A stretch of 64,000 nucleotides of DNA. It comes from Thermodesulfovibrionia bacterium (GTDB lineage Bacteria > Nitrospirota > Thermodesulfovibrionia > UBA6902). Shown here in pieces: positions 54,760 through 63,911 of the stretch. The stretch is from positions 1 through 64,000 of the forward strand of contig JAUSMY010000061.1 of NCBI GenBank assembly GCA_030646035.1. Reading direction: 5' to 3'. The notes below the pieces were generated by a model. The model did not search any database and was not told the origin of the DNA. It worked only from the letters and a program-made list of their open reading frames with translations. How positions within the stretch are numbered: the stretch's first letter is position 1; the number at the start of each line of letters is the position of its first letter. The translations under genes were made by a program, and so were the position numbers.

Positions 54760-55863
54760 ATGAACAAATCAAATAAAAAGGCTATAGTCGCGATGAGCGG
54801 CGGCGTGGATTCATCGGTTGCAGCATATCTGCTTAAGAAAGACGGGTATGAGGTTATCGGCCTGAGCTTTGAACTCTGGGACAAAAGAGATGTAACGAAT
54901 CTTGACGCATGCTGTTCTGTTGAGACGATCAATATCGCAAGGAAGGTTGCTCAGGGCCTCGGGATCGAACATCACACTGTTGATGTCAGAGACAGTTTCT
55001 ACGAAAATGTTATTAAAAGTTTCTGCGCCTCCTATATTGAGGGGCTGACCCCGAACCCGTGTATTCTGTGCAATAAGTTTATTAAGTTTGATTTTCTTGC
55101 AAAAAAGGCTGAGGAGCTTGGTGCTGATATAGTATCAACAGGCCATTATGCAAGAATAATTAAAAATTCAGAGTCCGCTAACCGTCACTTATTGCTTAAA
55201 GGCATTGACCCTAAAAAAGACCAGTCTTACGTTCTTTACGCAATGACTCAGAAGGAGCTTTCAAATACTGTATTTCCATTGGGCGGCCTGACAAAGGATA
55301 AGACAAGGGATATTGCCAGAGAACTTGGGCTTGCGAACGCATTAAGAGCAGAGAGCCAGGAGATATGTTTTGTAGGTGATGGCCATTATGCTGATTTCAT
55401 AAAGGAATATGCGCCCGGAACGCTGGTTCCGGGGCAGGTATTGAATATGGAAGGCAAGGTTCTGGGAGAGCATAAGGGCATCGCCTTTTATACGATAGGG
55501 CAGAGAAAGGGGCTGGGCATACAGTCTTTAATGCCTTCGTATGTCATTGATATTGATCCTAAAAAAAATATCATAACGATTGGGGGAAGAGAGGATGCAT
55601 TGCGGAAGAGTTTTAAGGTGAACGGCCTGAACTGGATCTCTATAGACCAACTGAAAGAACCTTTAAGGGCAAGGGTAAAGGTCCGCTCCACCATGACAGA
55701 GGCTCAGTCAACGCTGATACCTGACGGTGATTCTGTTAAGGTTGAATTTGATGAGCCGCAGTGGGCTCCTGCTCCGGGACAGAGCGCGGTCTTTTATGAT
55801 GGCGACACTGTTATAGGCGGAGGGGTCATACAGCATAAAAGTGGGCTTAATCCCGAACAGTAA
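54760..55863 (+). CDS. mnmA: tRNA-specific 2-thiouridylase
   Basis: About 367 residues from the ATG at 54760; an ATG at 54721 would add 13 hydrophobic residues and is less family-like. PP-loop [17 protein letters not shown], the two catalytic cysteines in NPCILCNKFIKF and SQEICFVGDGHYADFI, and a C-terminal OB-like domain. Makes s2U34 in tRNA-Lys/Glu/Gln. Divergent from argD. Confidence 0.94.
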   Translation: MNKSNKKAIVAMSGGVDSSVAAYLLKKDGYEVIGLSFELWDKRDVTNLDACCSVETINIARKVAQGLGIEHHTVDVRDSFYENVIKSFCASYIEGLTPNPCILCNKFIKFDFLAKKAEELGADIVSTGHYARIIKNSESANRHLLLKGIDPKKDQSYVLYAMTQKELSNTVFPLGGLTKDKTRDIARELGLANALRAESQEICFVGDGHYADFIKEYAPGTLVPGQVLNMEGKVLGEHKGIAFYTIGQRKGLGIQSLMPSYVIDIDPKKNIITIGGREDALRKSFKVNGLNWISIDQLKEPLRARVKVRSTMTEAQSTLIPDGDSVKVEFDEPQWAPAPGQSAVFYDGDTVIGGGVIQHKSGLNPEQ

Positions 55864-55946
55864 TAATCTCCTGAATTAATGAAAAATAAGCATTTTTTCG
55901 GATTTTTGTTCCCTTTCAGAAGATTTCAGTGTATAATCATCCTACT

Positions 55947-56924
55947 ATGCCGAAATGTAAAATAGGTTGCAGCGGATTCTTATATGATTCATGGAAGGAT
56001 ACCTTTTATCCTGAGGGCCTGACGCAGAAAAGATGGCTCTCATATTATGTAAAAAAGCTTGATTCCGTTGAACTTAGCATCACTTTTTACAGGCTCCTGA
56101 AGAAAGAGGCATTTGAAAGGTGGTATTCAGAGGCCCCTCCCGGCTTTGCTTTCTGCCTTAAGGGAAGCAGATTTGTCACTCATATCAAGAAGCTGAAGGA
56201 TGTTACTCTGCCCCTTGAAACTTTTTTCAATGTCACCCTGCCTCTTCATGAGAAGTTCGAGGTTGTTATCTGGCAGTTTCCGCTTAATCTTAAGGTTAAT
56301 ATAAAAAACCTTGAGGGCTTTATTGAAGTTATAAGTAAATACCCTGTACGGCATGTCTTTGAGTTCAAGCAGGCGAGCTGGCTTAATAAAAAGGTTATAA
56401 AACTCCTTTCTGAATCAAATATAGCTGTATGTATGGCTGACTCGCCGGAATTTCTTAATGATCTGCCTGTAACTGCTGATTTTGTCTATATTCAACGGCA
56501 TGGCCCAGGTGGAAATTATGCTTTAAGCTATAGCCCGGAACAGATCAAAGATGATGCAAATAAGATAAAGGAATTTCTTAAGAAGGGTAAGGATGTTTAT
56601 ATATTCTTTAACAATGATGCAAATGCATATGCCCCTCAGAATGCTATGGAGCTTAAAAGGATACTGGATAAGACGCTGCCGCACTCATTAATGGAGCATG
56701 AGCTGCATAAAAAAGTCTCTACTGCGGCCAAGCCGGAAGAGACTGTTGAAAGGAAGGCGGTAATAAAGAAGACAGTTGAAAAGAAAAAGGTTGCTACAAA
56801 GAAAAAAGTAATACAAAAAACAGCAATAAAGAAAAAAAATGCCGCAAAGCAAACAACAAAGAAGCCTGCAGCAAAACCAGCAAAAAGAAAAACTGCACAA
56901 AAGGCCAAAAGCAAGAAGAAGTGA
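55947..56924 (+). CDS. DUF72 protein with histone-H1-like Lys/Ala tail
   Basis: 325 residues from the ATG at 55947. Residues 1-~250 are DUF72: IGCSGFLYDSWKDTFYPEG, LSYYVKKLDSVELSITFYR, VFEFKQASWL, DFVYIQRHGP, VYIFFNNDANAYAPQNAMEL. The last ~75 residues are almost pure Lys, Ala, Thr and Pro with repeated KKxxxKK, like eukaryotic H1/bacterial AlgP-type tails, and should bind nucleic acid or be disordered. DUF72 proteins form a TIM barrel of unclear function. The tail is not part of the usual family length. Confidence 0.85.
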   Translation: MPKCKIGCSGFLYDSWKDTFYPEGLTQKRWLSYYVKKLDSVELSITFYRLLKKEAFERWYSEAPPGFAFCLKGSRFVTHIKKLKDVTLPLETFFNVTLPLHEKFEVVIWQFPLNLKVNIKNLEGFIEVISKYPVRHVFEFKQASWLNKKVIKLLSESNIAVCMADSPEFLNDLPVTADFVYIQRHGPGGNYALSYSPEQIKDDANKIKEFLKKGKDVYIFFNNDANAYAPQNAMELKRILDKTLPHSLMEHELHKKVSTAAKPEETVERKAVIKKTVEKKKVATKKKVIQKTAIKKKNAAKQTTKKPAAKPAKRKTAQKAKSKKK

Positions 56925-56951
56925 GATCAGAACATTTAATAAACAGAGCTG

Positions 56952-56981
56952 TTGACTAAAATTTGCTCCTGCTGGTATCCT
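56952..56981 (+). promoter_or_regulatory. possible promoter of the HU gene
   Basis: TTGACT (56952-56957), 18 bases, TATCCT (56976-56981), about 54 bases before the ATG. Confidence 0.38.
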
Positions 56982-57034
56982 CTATATCTACTTTATTTTT
57001 TGAGCCTATATTTTCAAGACAAGGAGACCTACTA

Positions 57035-57307
57035 ATGACTAAAGCTGAACTAATCGAATCAGTGGCAAATACTGCCGATCTTTCAAAGGCAGATGCTTCA
57101 AAAGCAGTTGATTCTGTGATAGCCGGGATCACAGCCGCGCTGAAAAAAGGAGAGAAGGTGACTCTTGTAGGTTTTGGTGTTTTTGCGGTTACAGAGCGTA
57201 AGGCAAGGAAGGGCCGTAATCCAAGGACAGGCGATGCAATAGATATTGCTGCATCAAAGACACCTAAATTTACTGCCGGCAAGGCCTTAAAGCAGGCGAT
57301 ACAATAA
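57035..57307 (+). CDS. hup: HU-family DNA-binding protein
   Basis: 90 residues from the ATG at 57035, which has AAGGAG nine bases upstream. MTKAELIESVA start, GFGVFAVTERKARKGRNPRTG (the beta-arm that inserts in the DNA minor groove), and a C-terminal helix PKFTAGKALKQAI. Nucleoid-associated dimer. Own promoter candidate and downstream hairpin. Confidence 0.95.
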   Translation: MTKAELIESVANTADLSKADASKAVDSVIAGITAALKKGEKVTLVGFGVFAVTERKARKGRNPRTGDAIDIAASKTPKFTAGKALKQAIQ

Positions 57308-57315
57308 CCGTCTGA

Positions 57316-57366
57316 AAGATCTCTTCTCAAGGGCTCTTTCTATAGAGTCCCTTGAGAAGAGATCTT
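57316..57366. terminator. long hairpin between convergent HU and ymdB genes
   Basis: 18-bp perfect arms AAGATCTCTTCTCAAGGG (57316-57333) and its complement (57349-57366), plus four more inner pairs. It touches the ymdB stop codon. No T-run on either side, so it is either a bidirectional terminator working without one or an mRNA 3'-end stabiliser. Confidence 0.6.
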
Positions 57367-58147
57367 ATGGGAATTTGAGCTGTATCCGTTCTATGGCTGT
57401 TGATCTTCCTGTTGCGGCATCGATATCAATCAATGCGCATGACAATACCGATTCGCCGTTTGCCGTCTCGAATCGGACTGGTATATGCGTCAGGAACCTG
57501 CTGAGCACCAGGCCTTTTTCTACTCCTAAAATTGAGTCTGTCGGGCCGGTCATGCCCACATCTGTAAGATAGGCTGTGCCTTTGGGCAATATCTGTTCAT
57601 CCGCTGTCTGCACATGAGTATGTGTCCCGATAACAGCGCTGACCTCGCCGTCGAGATAAAAACCGATAGCCAGCTTTTCAGAGGTTGCTTCAGCATGAAT
57701 ATCAACGATGATGATATTTGTCTCTTTTTTAAGGAGGGCAACCTGCTTTTTGGCAATGGTGAAAGGCGAGTCAAGCTGGTTCATGAAGACCCTGCCTGAA
57801 ATATTCAGAACCGCCGCCTTTTCGCCTTTACTCGTTTTTACGATTATTGTGCCGTGGCCCGGCACGCCGTCAGGATAATTGGCAGGCCTCAGCAGACGGT
57901 TCTCCTTTGCTATATATTCGATAGCGTCTTTCTTGTCCCAGATGTGGTTGCCTGATGTCATCACATCGACTCCGAGAGCTAATATCTCTTTGCCGACCTG
58001 TTCTGTAATTCCGAAGCCTCCTGCAGCATTCTCTGCATTGGCGATAACAAGGTCAATATCGAATTGGCTTCTGAGCTGCGGCAGGCCTTTCTTCAATGCC
58101 GTTCTGCCCGGCTTTCCGACAATGTCGCCTATGAACAATATTTTCAT
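57365..58147 (-). CDS. ymdB: YmdB-type metallophosphoesterase
   Basis: 260 residues (TIGR00282 family). Metal-binding motifs FIGDIVGKPGR, NAENAAGG, SGNHIWDKK and GTHTHVQTAD are all there. The B. subtilis relative hydrolyses cyclic nucleotides and is encoded next to rny, as here. 73 bases after rny. Confidence 0.92.
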   Translation of the reverse strand: MKILFIGDIVGKPGRTALKKGLPQLRSQFDIDLVIANAENAAGGFGITEQVGKEILALGVDVMTSGNHIWDKKDAIEYIAKENRLLRPANYPDGVPGHGTIIVKTSKGEKAAVLNISGRVFMNQLDSPFTIAKKQVALLKKETNIIIVDIHAEATSEKLAIGFYLDGEVSAVIGTHTHVQTADEQILPKGTAYLTDVGMTGPTDSILGVEKGLVLSRFLTHIPVRFETANGESVLSCALIDIDAATGRSTAIERIQLKFP

Positions 58148-58220
58148 AAAAAACCGTAATGAGTTACCAGTGATGCGTTATGAGTAATGAGTCCATAACG
58201 CATCACGTTTAACATCATAT

Positions 58221-59789
58221 TTATTTCGCGTATTCCACGAATCTTGATTCTCTTATAACAGTGACCTTTATCTGGCCCGGATAAGTCAGTTCTTCCTCTA
58301 TCTTTTTGGCAAGCTCCCTTGATATTTGCGCTGAACGCTCGTCACTTATGTCCTCGGGTTTGACCAGTATCCTTACTTCTCTTCCTGCCTGTATTGCATA
58401 GGATTTACTTACCCCTTCAAAAGATGTAGCAATCTCCTCCAGCCGTTCCAGCCTCTTTATGTAGCCCTCAAGAGACTCTTTTCTTGCACCCGGCCTTGCG
58501 GCAGAGAGAGCGTCGCCAGCTGCTACAAGTGTGGCCTCAATCGTTATCGGGTCGCCTTCTTCGTGATGGACGAGGATAGCGTTAACTACCTTTTCGTTCT
58601 CACCGTACTTCTTTGCGAAATCAGCGCCGATGACCTGATGCGACCCCTCGATCTCATGATCTATCGCCTTGCCTATGTCATGAAGGATGCCGGCCCTCTT
58701 GGCAAGCTTCACATTACCCTTGAGTTCGGCAGCCATTATACTTGCAAAATGTGCGACCTCTTTGGAGTGCTGAAGCACGTTCTGGCCGTAGGATGTACGG
58801 TATTTCAGCCTGCCGATCAGCTTGATCAGTTCAGGGTGTATGCCGTGCAGCCCGAGATCAAAGACCGCCTTTTCCCCTTCTTCTTTTATCGTGGTAGCGA
58901 TCTCCTTCTCTACCTTTGAGACTATTTCTTCTATCCTTGCAGGATGTATCCTTCCGTCTGCCAAAAGGCGTGTAAGTGATATCCTTCCGATCTCTCTTCT
59001 TACAGGGTCGAAGCATGAGAGCAGTACGGTCTCGGGTGTATCGTCAATAATGAACTCCACGCCTGTGGCCGCTTCCAGAGCCCTGATATTTCTTCCCTCT
59101 CTGCCTATGACCCTTCCTTTCATCTCGTCGCTGGGAAGGGCGACTGTGGAGACGGTGTTCTCGCTCACATAGTCGCTTGAATAACGCTGTATAGCTGTGC
59201 AGATTATCTTCTTTGATTTTCTATCGGAAGCTTCGAGAGCCTCATCTTCAAGTTTCTTGGTCAGCTTTGAGATCTCGAACTTTGACTCTTCCTCCACTTT
59301 TTGAAAGAGTTCTTTTTTAGCTTCATCAGCGCTCATATTTGCGATGCGCTCCAGTACTTCGGTCTGCTGGGAGGTCATCTTCTCTAAGTCTTCATGCTTT
59401 TTCTGTATCGTTTTTTCTTTGTTGCTAAGGTCAGTCTCCCTTTGATTGAACCTTATCTCTTTCTTATCCATCTGATCCAGTTTTCTGTCCAGCGTCTCTT
59501 CCCTCTGGTGTAATCTTTTATCAAGCTGGTTAAGTTCAAGACGGCGTTCCCGCTCTTCTTTTTCAGAATCGGACTTTACCTTGAGAATAATATCCTTGGC
59601 CTCAAGCTGAGCCTCTTTTTTTATTGTGCCTGCTTCCTTGAGCGCATCTTCCAGAGCTTTACTGGATTTGTTTTCGATATCTTTTATCTTGCTCTCGGAG
59701 CTCTTTTTCTGGAATGCGGCAGATACAACCGCTCCAGTGACAAGCCCGGCAGCAAGAGCAGCAACAACGTACATGATGATGTTAGCCAT
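58221..59789 (-). CDS. rny: ribonuclease Y
   Basis: 522 residues. N-terminal membrane helix (1-25), long coiled coil (26-200, e.g. [20 protein letters not shown]), KH RNA-binding domain (about 210-275, [20 protein letters not shown]) and HD domain (340-430) with [10 protein letters not shown]. Initiates mRNA decay at the membrane. Its start overlaps the rarA stop by eight bases. Confidence 0.96.
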   Translation of the reverse strand: MANIIMYVVAALAAGLVTGAVVSAAFQKKSSESKIKDIENKSSKALEDALKEAGTIKKEAQLEAKDIILKVKSDSEKEERERRLELNQLDKRLHQREETLDRKLDQMDKKEIRFNQRETDLSNKEKTIQKKHEDLEKMTSQQTEVLERIANMSADEAKKELFQKVEEESKFEISKLTKKLEDEALEASDRKSKKIICTAIQRYSSDYVSENTVSTVALPSDEMKGRVIGREGRNIRALEAATGVEFIIDDTPETVLLSCFDPVRREIGRISLTRLLADGRIHPARIEEIVSKVEKEIATTIKEEGEKAVFDLGLHGIHPELIKLIGRLKYRTSYGQNVLQHSKEVAHFASIMAAELKGNVKLAKRAGILHDIGKAIDHEIEGSHQVIGADFAKKYGENEKVVNAILVHHEEGDPITIEATLVAAGDALSAARPGARKESLEGYIKRLERLEEIATSFEGVSKSYAIQAGREVRILVKPEDISDERSAQISRELAKKIEEELTYPGQIKVTVIRESRFVEYAK

Positions 59790-61053
59790 TATCTAATCCC
59801 CCTTTCTGTGGTCTGTTTTTAATGTTTTTTTCATAGCCTTCTTCACTTGGGCGGAAGAAGGCCTTTTCCTTTGAGACATATTCCTGTTCAACAAAATGCC
59901 CTTCGAAATCATGCGGATATTTGTATCCTGCACCGGCGCCGATCCTGGCTGCGCCTTTGTAATTAGCGCTCTTAAGATGGTCAGGCACAGGTGCAAGCCT
60001 TTCCTTTCTTACATCTGCAAGTGCATTTTCTATCGCCAGATAAGAGGCGTTGCTTTTAGGCGCGGTCGATATGTAGATAACTGCCTGAGCAAGGGGGATG
60101 CGTCCTTCCGGCATGCCGATCGATTCTACCGCCTGTTTTGCGGCAACAGCAAGCTGGAGCGCTCTGGGGTCGGCGTTTCCTACATCCTCAGACGCGCATA
60201 TCATGATCCGTCTTGCAATGAATAAAGGGTCTTCGCCTGCCTCTATCATCTTGGCAAGCCAGTATAGCGCAGCATCCGGGTCGCTGCCTCTCATGCTCTT
60301 GATAAATGCGGAAATAGTATTGTAGTGCTCATCTTCGCTGTAATATATGGATTTGCGCTGTAATAAGTCTTTGGCCAGCCCTAAATCAAAGCTGGATATT
60401 TCTTTGCTGTTTAATACAAATGCCCCGAGTTCAACTATATTAAGCGCTTTGCGCGCGTCTCCTTCTGAAGCTTCAGCAATGAAGTCCATGGCATCAGGCT
60501 CGATCTTTATATTGAAACTTCCTATGCCTCTTTCATTGTCATTTACGGCGTTTGTGACGAGTTGTTTTATATCGTCTTTGCTTAAAGGCAGAAACTGGAA
60601 TATCATCGACCTTGAAGAAAGCGCGGGAATTATTGAAAAGAAAGGGTTCTGTGTGGAGGCCCCGATAAGGCTTACGTTCCCGCTTTCCACATCAGGTAGA
60701 AGAGCGTCCTGCTGGAGTTTATTAAACCTGTGGATCTCGTCAACAAAGAGGATTGTCTTTCCGGATCCTTTGGCCTCTTTTAAAGCGTCTTTAATATCGC
60801 TGACGCCTGAAGTGACAGCATTCAGCGCGATAAACAGGGCATTGGTCTTTTTAGCAATAATATGAGCAAGCGCGGTCTTTCCTGTTCCGGGAGGGCCATA
60901 TAGAATGAGGGATACTATAGAGTCTTTCTCAATAGCTTCTCTAAGCGGCTTGCCTTTGCCGAGGATATGGGACTGCCCCAGAAATTCTTCTAAGGTAACA
61001 GGCTGCATCCTCCATGCAAGAGGAGATGTCTTGTCTGACCGGAATAAGTCCAT
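59782..61053 (-). CDS. rarA: replication-associated recombination protein A (MgsA/RarA)
   Basis: 423 residues, AAA+ ATPase of the clamp-loader group. Walker [15 protein letters not shown], Walker [17 protein letters not shown], sensor 1 GASTQNPFF, and the C-terminal tetramerisation domain ([20 protein letters not shown]). Acts at stalled replication forks. First of a rarA-rny-ymdB unit that follows the 6S RNA gene. Confidence 0.95.
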   Translation of the reverse strand: MDLFRSDKTSPLAWRMQPVTLEEFLGQSHILGKGKPLREAIEKDSIVSLILYGPPGTGKTALAHIIAKKTNALFIALNAVTSGVSDIKDALKEAKGSGKTILFVDEIHRFNKLQQDALLPDVESGNVSLIGASTQNPFFSIIPALSSRSMIFQFLPLSKDDIKQLVTNAVNDNERGIGSFNIKIEPDAMDFIAEASEGDARKALNIVELGAFVLNSKEISSFDLGLAKDLLQRKSIYYSEDEHYNTISAFIKSMRGSDPDAALYWLAKMIEAGEDPLFIARRIMICASEDVGNADPRALQLAVAAKQAVESIGMPEGRIPLAQAVIYISTAPKSNASYLAIENALADVRKERLAPVPDHLKSANYKGAARIGAGAGYKYPHDFEGHFVEQEYVSKEKAFFRPSEEGYEKNIKNRPQKGGLDNG

Positions 61054-61332
61054 CTTTATAAACCAGTCCTGCGGTATTAAAGTTTCATTCGCAGGGACTC
61101 AAAGATGGCCTGTGACAGAAGGGTGTTACACGGGTGGTCTGAATATATCAGTAGCTTTAGATTCTATAGTATCAGCCCCTGTTAAATCTCTCTCCAAATG
61201 GTTGATTTTCGAAAGATTGCAACAAGTCAATAAAATATTTAAGAGGCTGAAAAGCTTTATATAACACATACCCGGGAAACCTTAACTGTCAAGACCAAAA
61301 AATTTAATATATCCCGCTTCTGCGAGATTTTA
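61054..61332. other. leader region between 6S RNA and rarA
   Basis: About 280 bases without a gene. On the minus strand, directly after the 6S RNA, CGC-AGAA-GCG (61318-61327) with a T6 run some 13 bases on could end that RNA. No tRNA or further ncRNA seen. A TTGACA on the minus strand near 61290 has no matching -10 at 16-18 bases. Confidence 0.4.
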
Positions 61333-61521
61333 AGACCCACCTTGCCGTGCAGGAGTAAACTTGCCTCCCTGTTTATTACAGGTGGGCGCCTTGAAGGCAG
61401 GATCAGGCATACTCTCCCGGAAATCCGGGCCGCTCACACTTGCCTTACGCTGGCTCCCAAAAAAGAAAAATTGTCGGAACAAGTTTTTATTCCTTTCACG
61501 AACAAGGCAGGCAACTTGCCT
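61333..61521 (-). ncRNA. ssrS: 6S RNA
   Basis: The minus-strand sequence folds like 6S RNA, checked by hand. The closing stem pairs 5' GCCTGCCTTG (about 61512-61503) with CAAGGTGGGT, then CGTG with CACG. The next helix pairs AAACTTG with CAAGTTT. A central bubble follows, with a free 5' strand and, on the 3' strand, a small hairpin CCTGT-AATAA-ACAGG. The inner stem pairs GGGAGCC with GGCGCCC and ends in CCCGG-ATTT-CCGGG. Length about 189. A perfect TATAAT lies at 61535-61530. 6S RNA mimics an open promoter and binds RNA polymerase; its place near rarA/rny genes fits deltaproteobacterial and Nitrospirota layouts that I recall. Confidence 0.72.
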
Positions 61522-61529
61522 TTTGAAAT

Positions 61530-61535
61530 ATTATA
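61530..61535 (-). promoter_or_regulatory. -10 box of the 6S RNA gene
   Basis: TATAAT on the minus strand, 8-9 bases before the predicted 6S RNA start. The -35 region is AT-rich and matches the consensus poorly. Confidence 0.5.
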
Positions 61536-61567
61536 TCATATAAACAGCATTAATATATCTATATAGC

Positions 61568-62440
61568 TTATATGAGTCCGTAACTCTTTAGTGCCTCTTT
61601 CAGCTTCTCTTTATTGGCGCTGCTCATAGAACAAAGAGGCAGCCTGAACTCCTCCTGTATCCTGCCCATCATGCTTAAGGCGGTCTTAACAGGTATGGGG
61701 TTTGTCTCAATAAACATGGCTTTATTAAGGGGTTCAAGCCTGAAGTGGATATTCCTGCTTTCTTCCAGCTTCCCGTTATTCCATGCTTTGATCATGTCTG
61801 AAACATCTTTGGGCGCTATATTGGCAACAACGGATATTACGCCTTTGCCGCCTAACGCCAGCAATGTAAAAGTTGTGAAGTCATCTCCGGAAAGGACCGT
61901 GATATTGTCTCCGCACAGGCGTATCACATCGCTGGCCTGCGCCATATTGCCGGTAGCCTCTTTGATAGCGACCACATTCTCGATCGCAGACAGCCTTGCA
62001 ACGGTCTCCGGCATGATATTAACAGCTGTGCGTCCCGGGACATTGTATAGGATTATTGGGATATCAACCGTTTTTGCCACCTTCTCATAGTGCTGGAAGA
62101 TGCCCTCCTGAGTGGGTTTGTTGTAATAAGGGCAAACGAGAAGAGCTCCATCAGCACCGAGCTTTTTTGCCTTGGCAGTCATCTTGATCGTTTCGTCTGT
62201 TGAATTGGCGCCGGTGCCGGCTATGACCGGAATTCTCCCGTTGACTACTTGAACAGTATATTCAATAACCCTGTAGTGCTCATCATATTCAAGCGTGGCC
62301 GACTCTCCTGTAGTGCCGCAGGGGACTATTGCATCAGTGCCTTCAGCTATATGCCATTCTATAAGTTCGCCCAGGGCTTTTTCATCGACCTTGCCATTTT
62401 TAAACGGTGTAACTATTGCAACAATAGAGCCTTTAAACAT
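61568..62440 (-). CDS. dapA: 4-hydroxy-tetrahydrodipicolinate synthase
   Basis: 290 residues. Condenses pyruvate with aspartate semialdehyde in lysine/DAP synthesis. VPCGTTGESATL, YNVPGRTAVNI with the catalytic Tyr, and the Schiff-base lysine in VVAIKEATGN. Ribosome site AGAGGTG. It ends about 45 bases before the 6S RNA start. Confidence 0.95.
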   Translation of the reverse strand: MFKGSIVAIVTPFKNGKVDEKALGELIEWHIAEGTDAIVPCGTTGESATLEYDEHYRVIEYTVQVVNGRIPVIAGTGANSTDETIKMTAKAKKLGADGALLVCPYYNKPTQEGIFQHYEKVAKTVDIPIILYNVPGRTAVNIMPETVARLSAIENVVAIKEATGNMAQASDVIRLCGDNITVLSGDDFTTFTLLALGGKGVISVVANIAPKDVSDMIKAWNNGKLEESRNIHFRLEPLNKAMFIETNPIPVKTALSMMGRIQEEFRLPLCSMSSANKEKLKEALKSYGLI

Positions 62441-62550
62441 TTAATTCACCTCTTTTTTAATTTGGTCATTAAGTTTAAGGAATTTTCCGAGTTAGGTCAA
62501 GCTGAAAAATTGACACCGGCTCATTAGTTCTGATACCTTTAAACTTAATT

Positions 62551-62889
62551 ATGTTTGATATCGGCACTCAGGAACTGATAATAATCTTTATAGTCGCCCT
62601 CATTGTATTCGGCCCGAAGAGGCTGCCTGAACTCGGCAGGACGCTTGGGAAAGGGATAAGGGAGCTGAAGTCAGCCTTAAGCGGCGTGACAGAGAGCATA
62701 GATGTGGACGGGGTAGAGGAAGAGATCAGGAAGGCGCGTGAGAATGTTGTGAACAGCCTTATGAAAGAGGGCAAACTCGACCTGGGAGAAAAAGGGGAGG
62801 GTAAAGAGCCTGTAAAAGCCGGGGAAGAGCTGAAGGATTCAAGTGATTCAAAATATAAAGAAGAGTCAGGTACCGGCAGGAATGGATAA
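62551..62889 (+). CDS. tatB: Tat translocase subunit, TatB-like
   Basis: 112 residues. Short N-terminal membrane helix with Glu8 in its first turn (MFDIGTQELIIIFIVALIVF), the FGPKRLPELGRTLGK hinge and amphipathic helix, then a long acidic tail. Glu8 and the long tail favour TatB over TatA. It overlaps tatC. No tatA is in the window; it may lie elsewhere. Confidence 0.85.
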   Translation: MFDIGTQELIIIFIVALIVFGPKRLPELGRTLGKGIRELKSALSGVTESIDVDGVEEEIRKARENVVNSLMKEGKLDLGEKGEGKEPVKAGEELKDSSDSKYKEESGTGRNG

Positions 62890-62890
62890 G

Positions 62891-63652
62891 ATGCCGGTTG
62901 CAGAGCATCTGGGAGATCTGAGAAAAAGGATCGTTACTTCGTTAGCCGCTCTTACTATAGCTTTCAGCGTATGTTTTTATTATTCTGAAAACATCTTCAG
63001 CATCCTTACAATGCCGCTGCATAACATTCTGAAGTTTTCTTTAAGTGAGCCTTATTTTTCATTTGAACCTACCGGCAATCAGGGAATCGAGCTCTTCTTT
63101 TTTGAGCCTGCGGAAGCCTTGTGGATGCACTTTAAGATAGCATTCATCGCCGGGTTTATATTATCTTCGCCTGTTATATTTTATCAGGTCTGGAAGTTCA
63201 TCTCTCCCGGCCTTTTGTTAAAAGAGAAGAGGTATGCCCTGCCGTTCGTCTTAGTCACCACCTTTCTTTTTTCAGCAGGCGCTCTCTTCTGTTTTATAAT
63301 CGTCCTTCCGTTTGCAATGAACTTCCTGCTTACTTATAAGACGCAGAATCTGAAGCCGATGCTTTCAGTCGGGAAATATATAGACTTCTGCATGAAATTC
63401 ATCCTGGGCTTTGGTGTTGTCTTTGAATTGCCGGTGGTTCTGGTCTTTCTTACAAAAATGGGTATAGTGACAACAGAGTTCCTCGGGAAGAACAGGAAGT
63501 ACGCGATCCTTATAGCATTCATCCTCGCAGCATTCCTTACGCCTACGCCGGACGCATTTAACCAGACACTTATGGCTGTTCCGATAATAATCTTGTATGA
63601 GATCGGGATCTGGGCGTCTGTTCTGCTAAATATAAAGAAGAAAACTGATTAA
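62891..63652 (+). CDS. tatC: Sec-independent protein translocase TatC
   Basis: 253 residues from the ATG at 62891 (AGGA nine bases upstream; ATG at 62882 is a near alternative overlapping tatB by eight bases). MPVAEHLGDLRKRIVTS is the TatC start signature; six membrane helices follow, with EPAEALWMHFKIAF and the GFGVVFELPVVLVFL segment. Receives twin-arginine signal peptides, so folded cofactor proteins can be exported. Confidence 0.95.
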   Translation: MPVAEHLGDLRKRIVTSLAALTIAFSVCFYYSENIFSILTMPLHNILKFSLSEPYFSFEPTGNQGIELFFFEPAEALWMHFKIAFIAGFILSSPVIFYQVWKFISPGLLLKEKRYALPFVLVTTFLFSAGALFCFIIVLPFAMNFLLTYKTQNLKPMLSVGKYIDFCMKFILGFGVVFELPVVLVFLTKMGIVTTEFLGKNRKYAILIAFILAAFLTPTPDAFNQTLMAVPIIILYEIGIWASVLLNIKKKTD

Positions 63653-63662
63653 TGAATAGTTG

Positions 63663-63911
63663 TTAATTCTTGCCTGTCTGCCCGGATTTCAATCTCTTAT
63701 ATTTATCTTCCCCTAAGCACTCTTTTGCGAACGCGCACCAGTCTATGCATGACGGGCCTAATATACGCGAGTTAACGATGCCGCATTTTTTACATTTAGC
63801 CTCGGTCTCATCACTCCATATCTCGACTATCCCGCCGCAGCTGCTGCATGTTATATCTTCAGGTTTAGGCTGTTTTATTTCATTGCTTCCGGGGCAGCTA
63901 TCCTTTAACAT
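63663..63911 (-). CDS. small zinc-ribbon-like Cys-rich protein
   Basis: 82 residues, with GGAGGAG before the ATG. Cys pairs CSSCGG and CKKCG form a zinc ribbon; CIDWCAFAKECLG carries three more cysteines that could hold a second metal or Fe-S cluster. Similar small proteins occur in anaerobes; function unknown. Convergent with tatC. Confidence 0.7.
   Translation of the reverse strand: MLKDSCPGSNEIKQPKPEDITCSSCGGIVEIWSDETEAKCKKCGIVNSRILGPSCIDWCAFAKECLGEDKYKRLKSGQTGKN

Noticed and set aside
53427-54932. Long N-terminal extension of argD up to 54932
   Set aside because: The extra 104 residues have no aminotransferase similarity and lie antisense to the start of mnmA; the family start is at 54620.
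61333-61521. tmRNA or RNase P RNA instead of 6S RNA
   Set aside because: Too short for either, no tRNA-Ala-like ends or tag frame, no RNase P core; the bubble-and-stem order fits 6S RNA.
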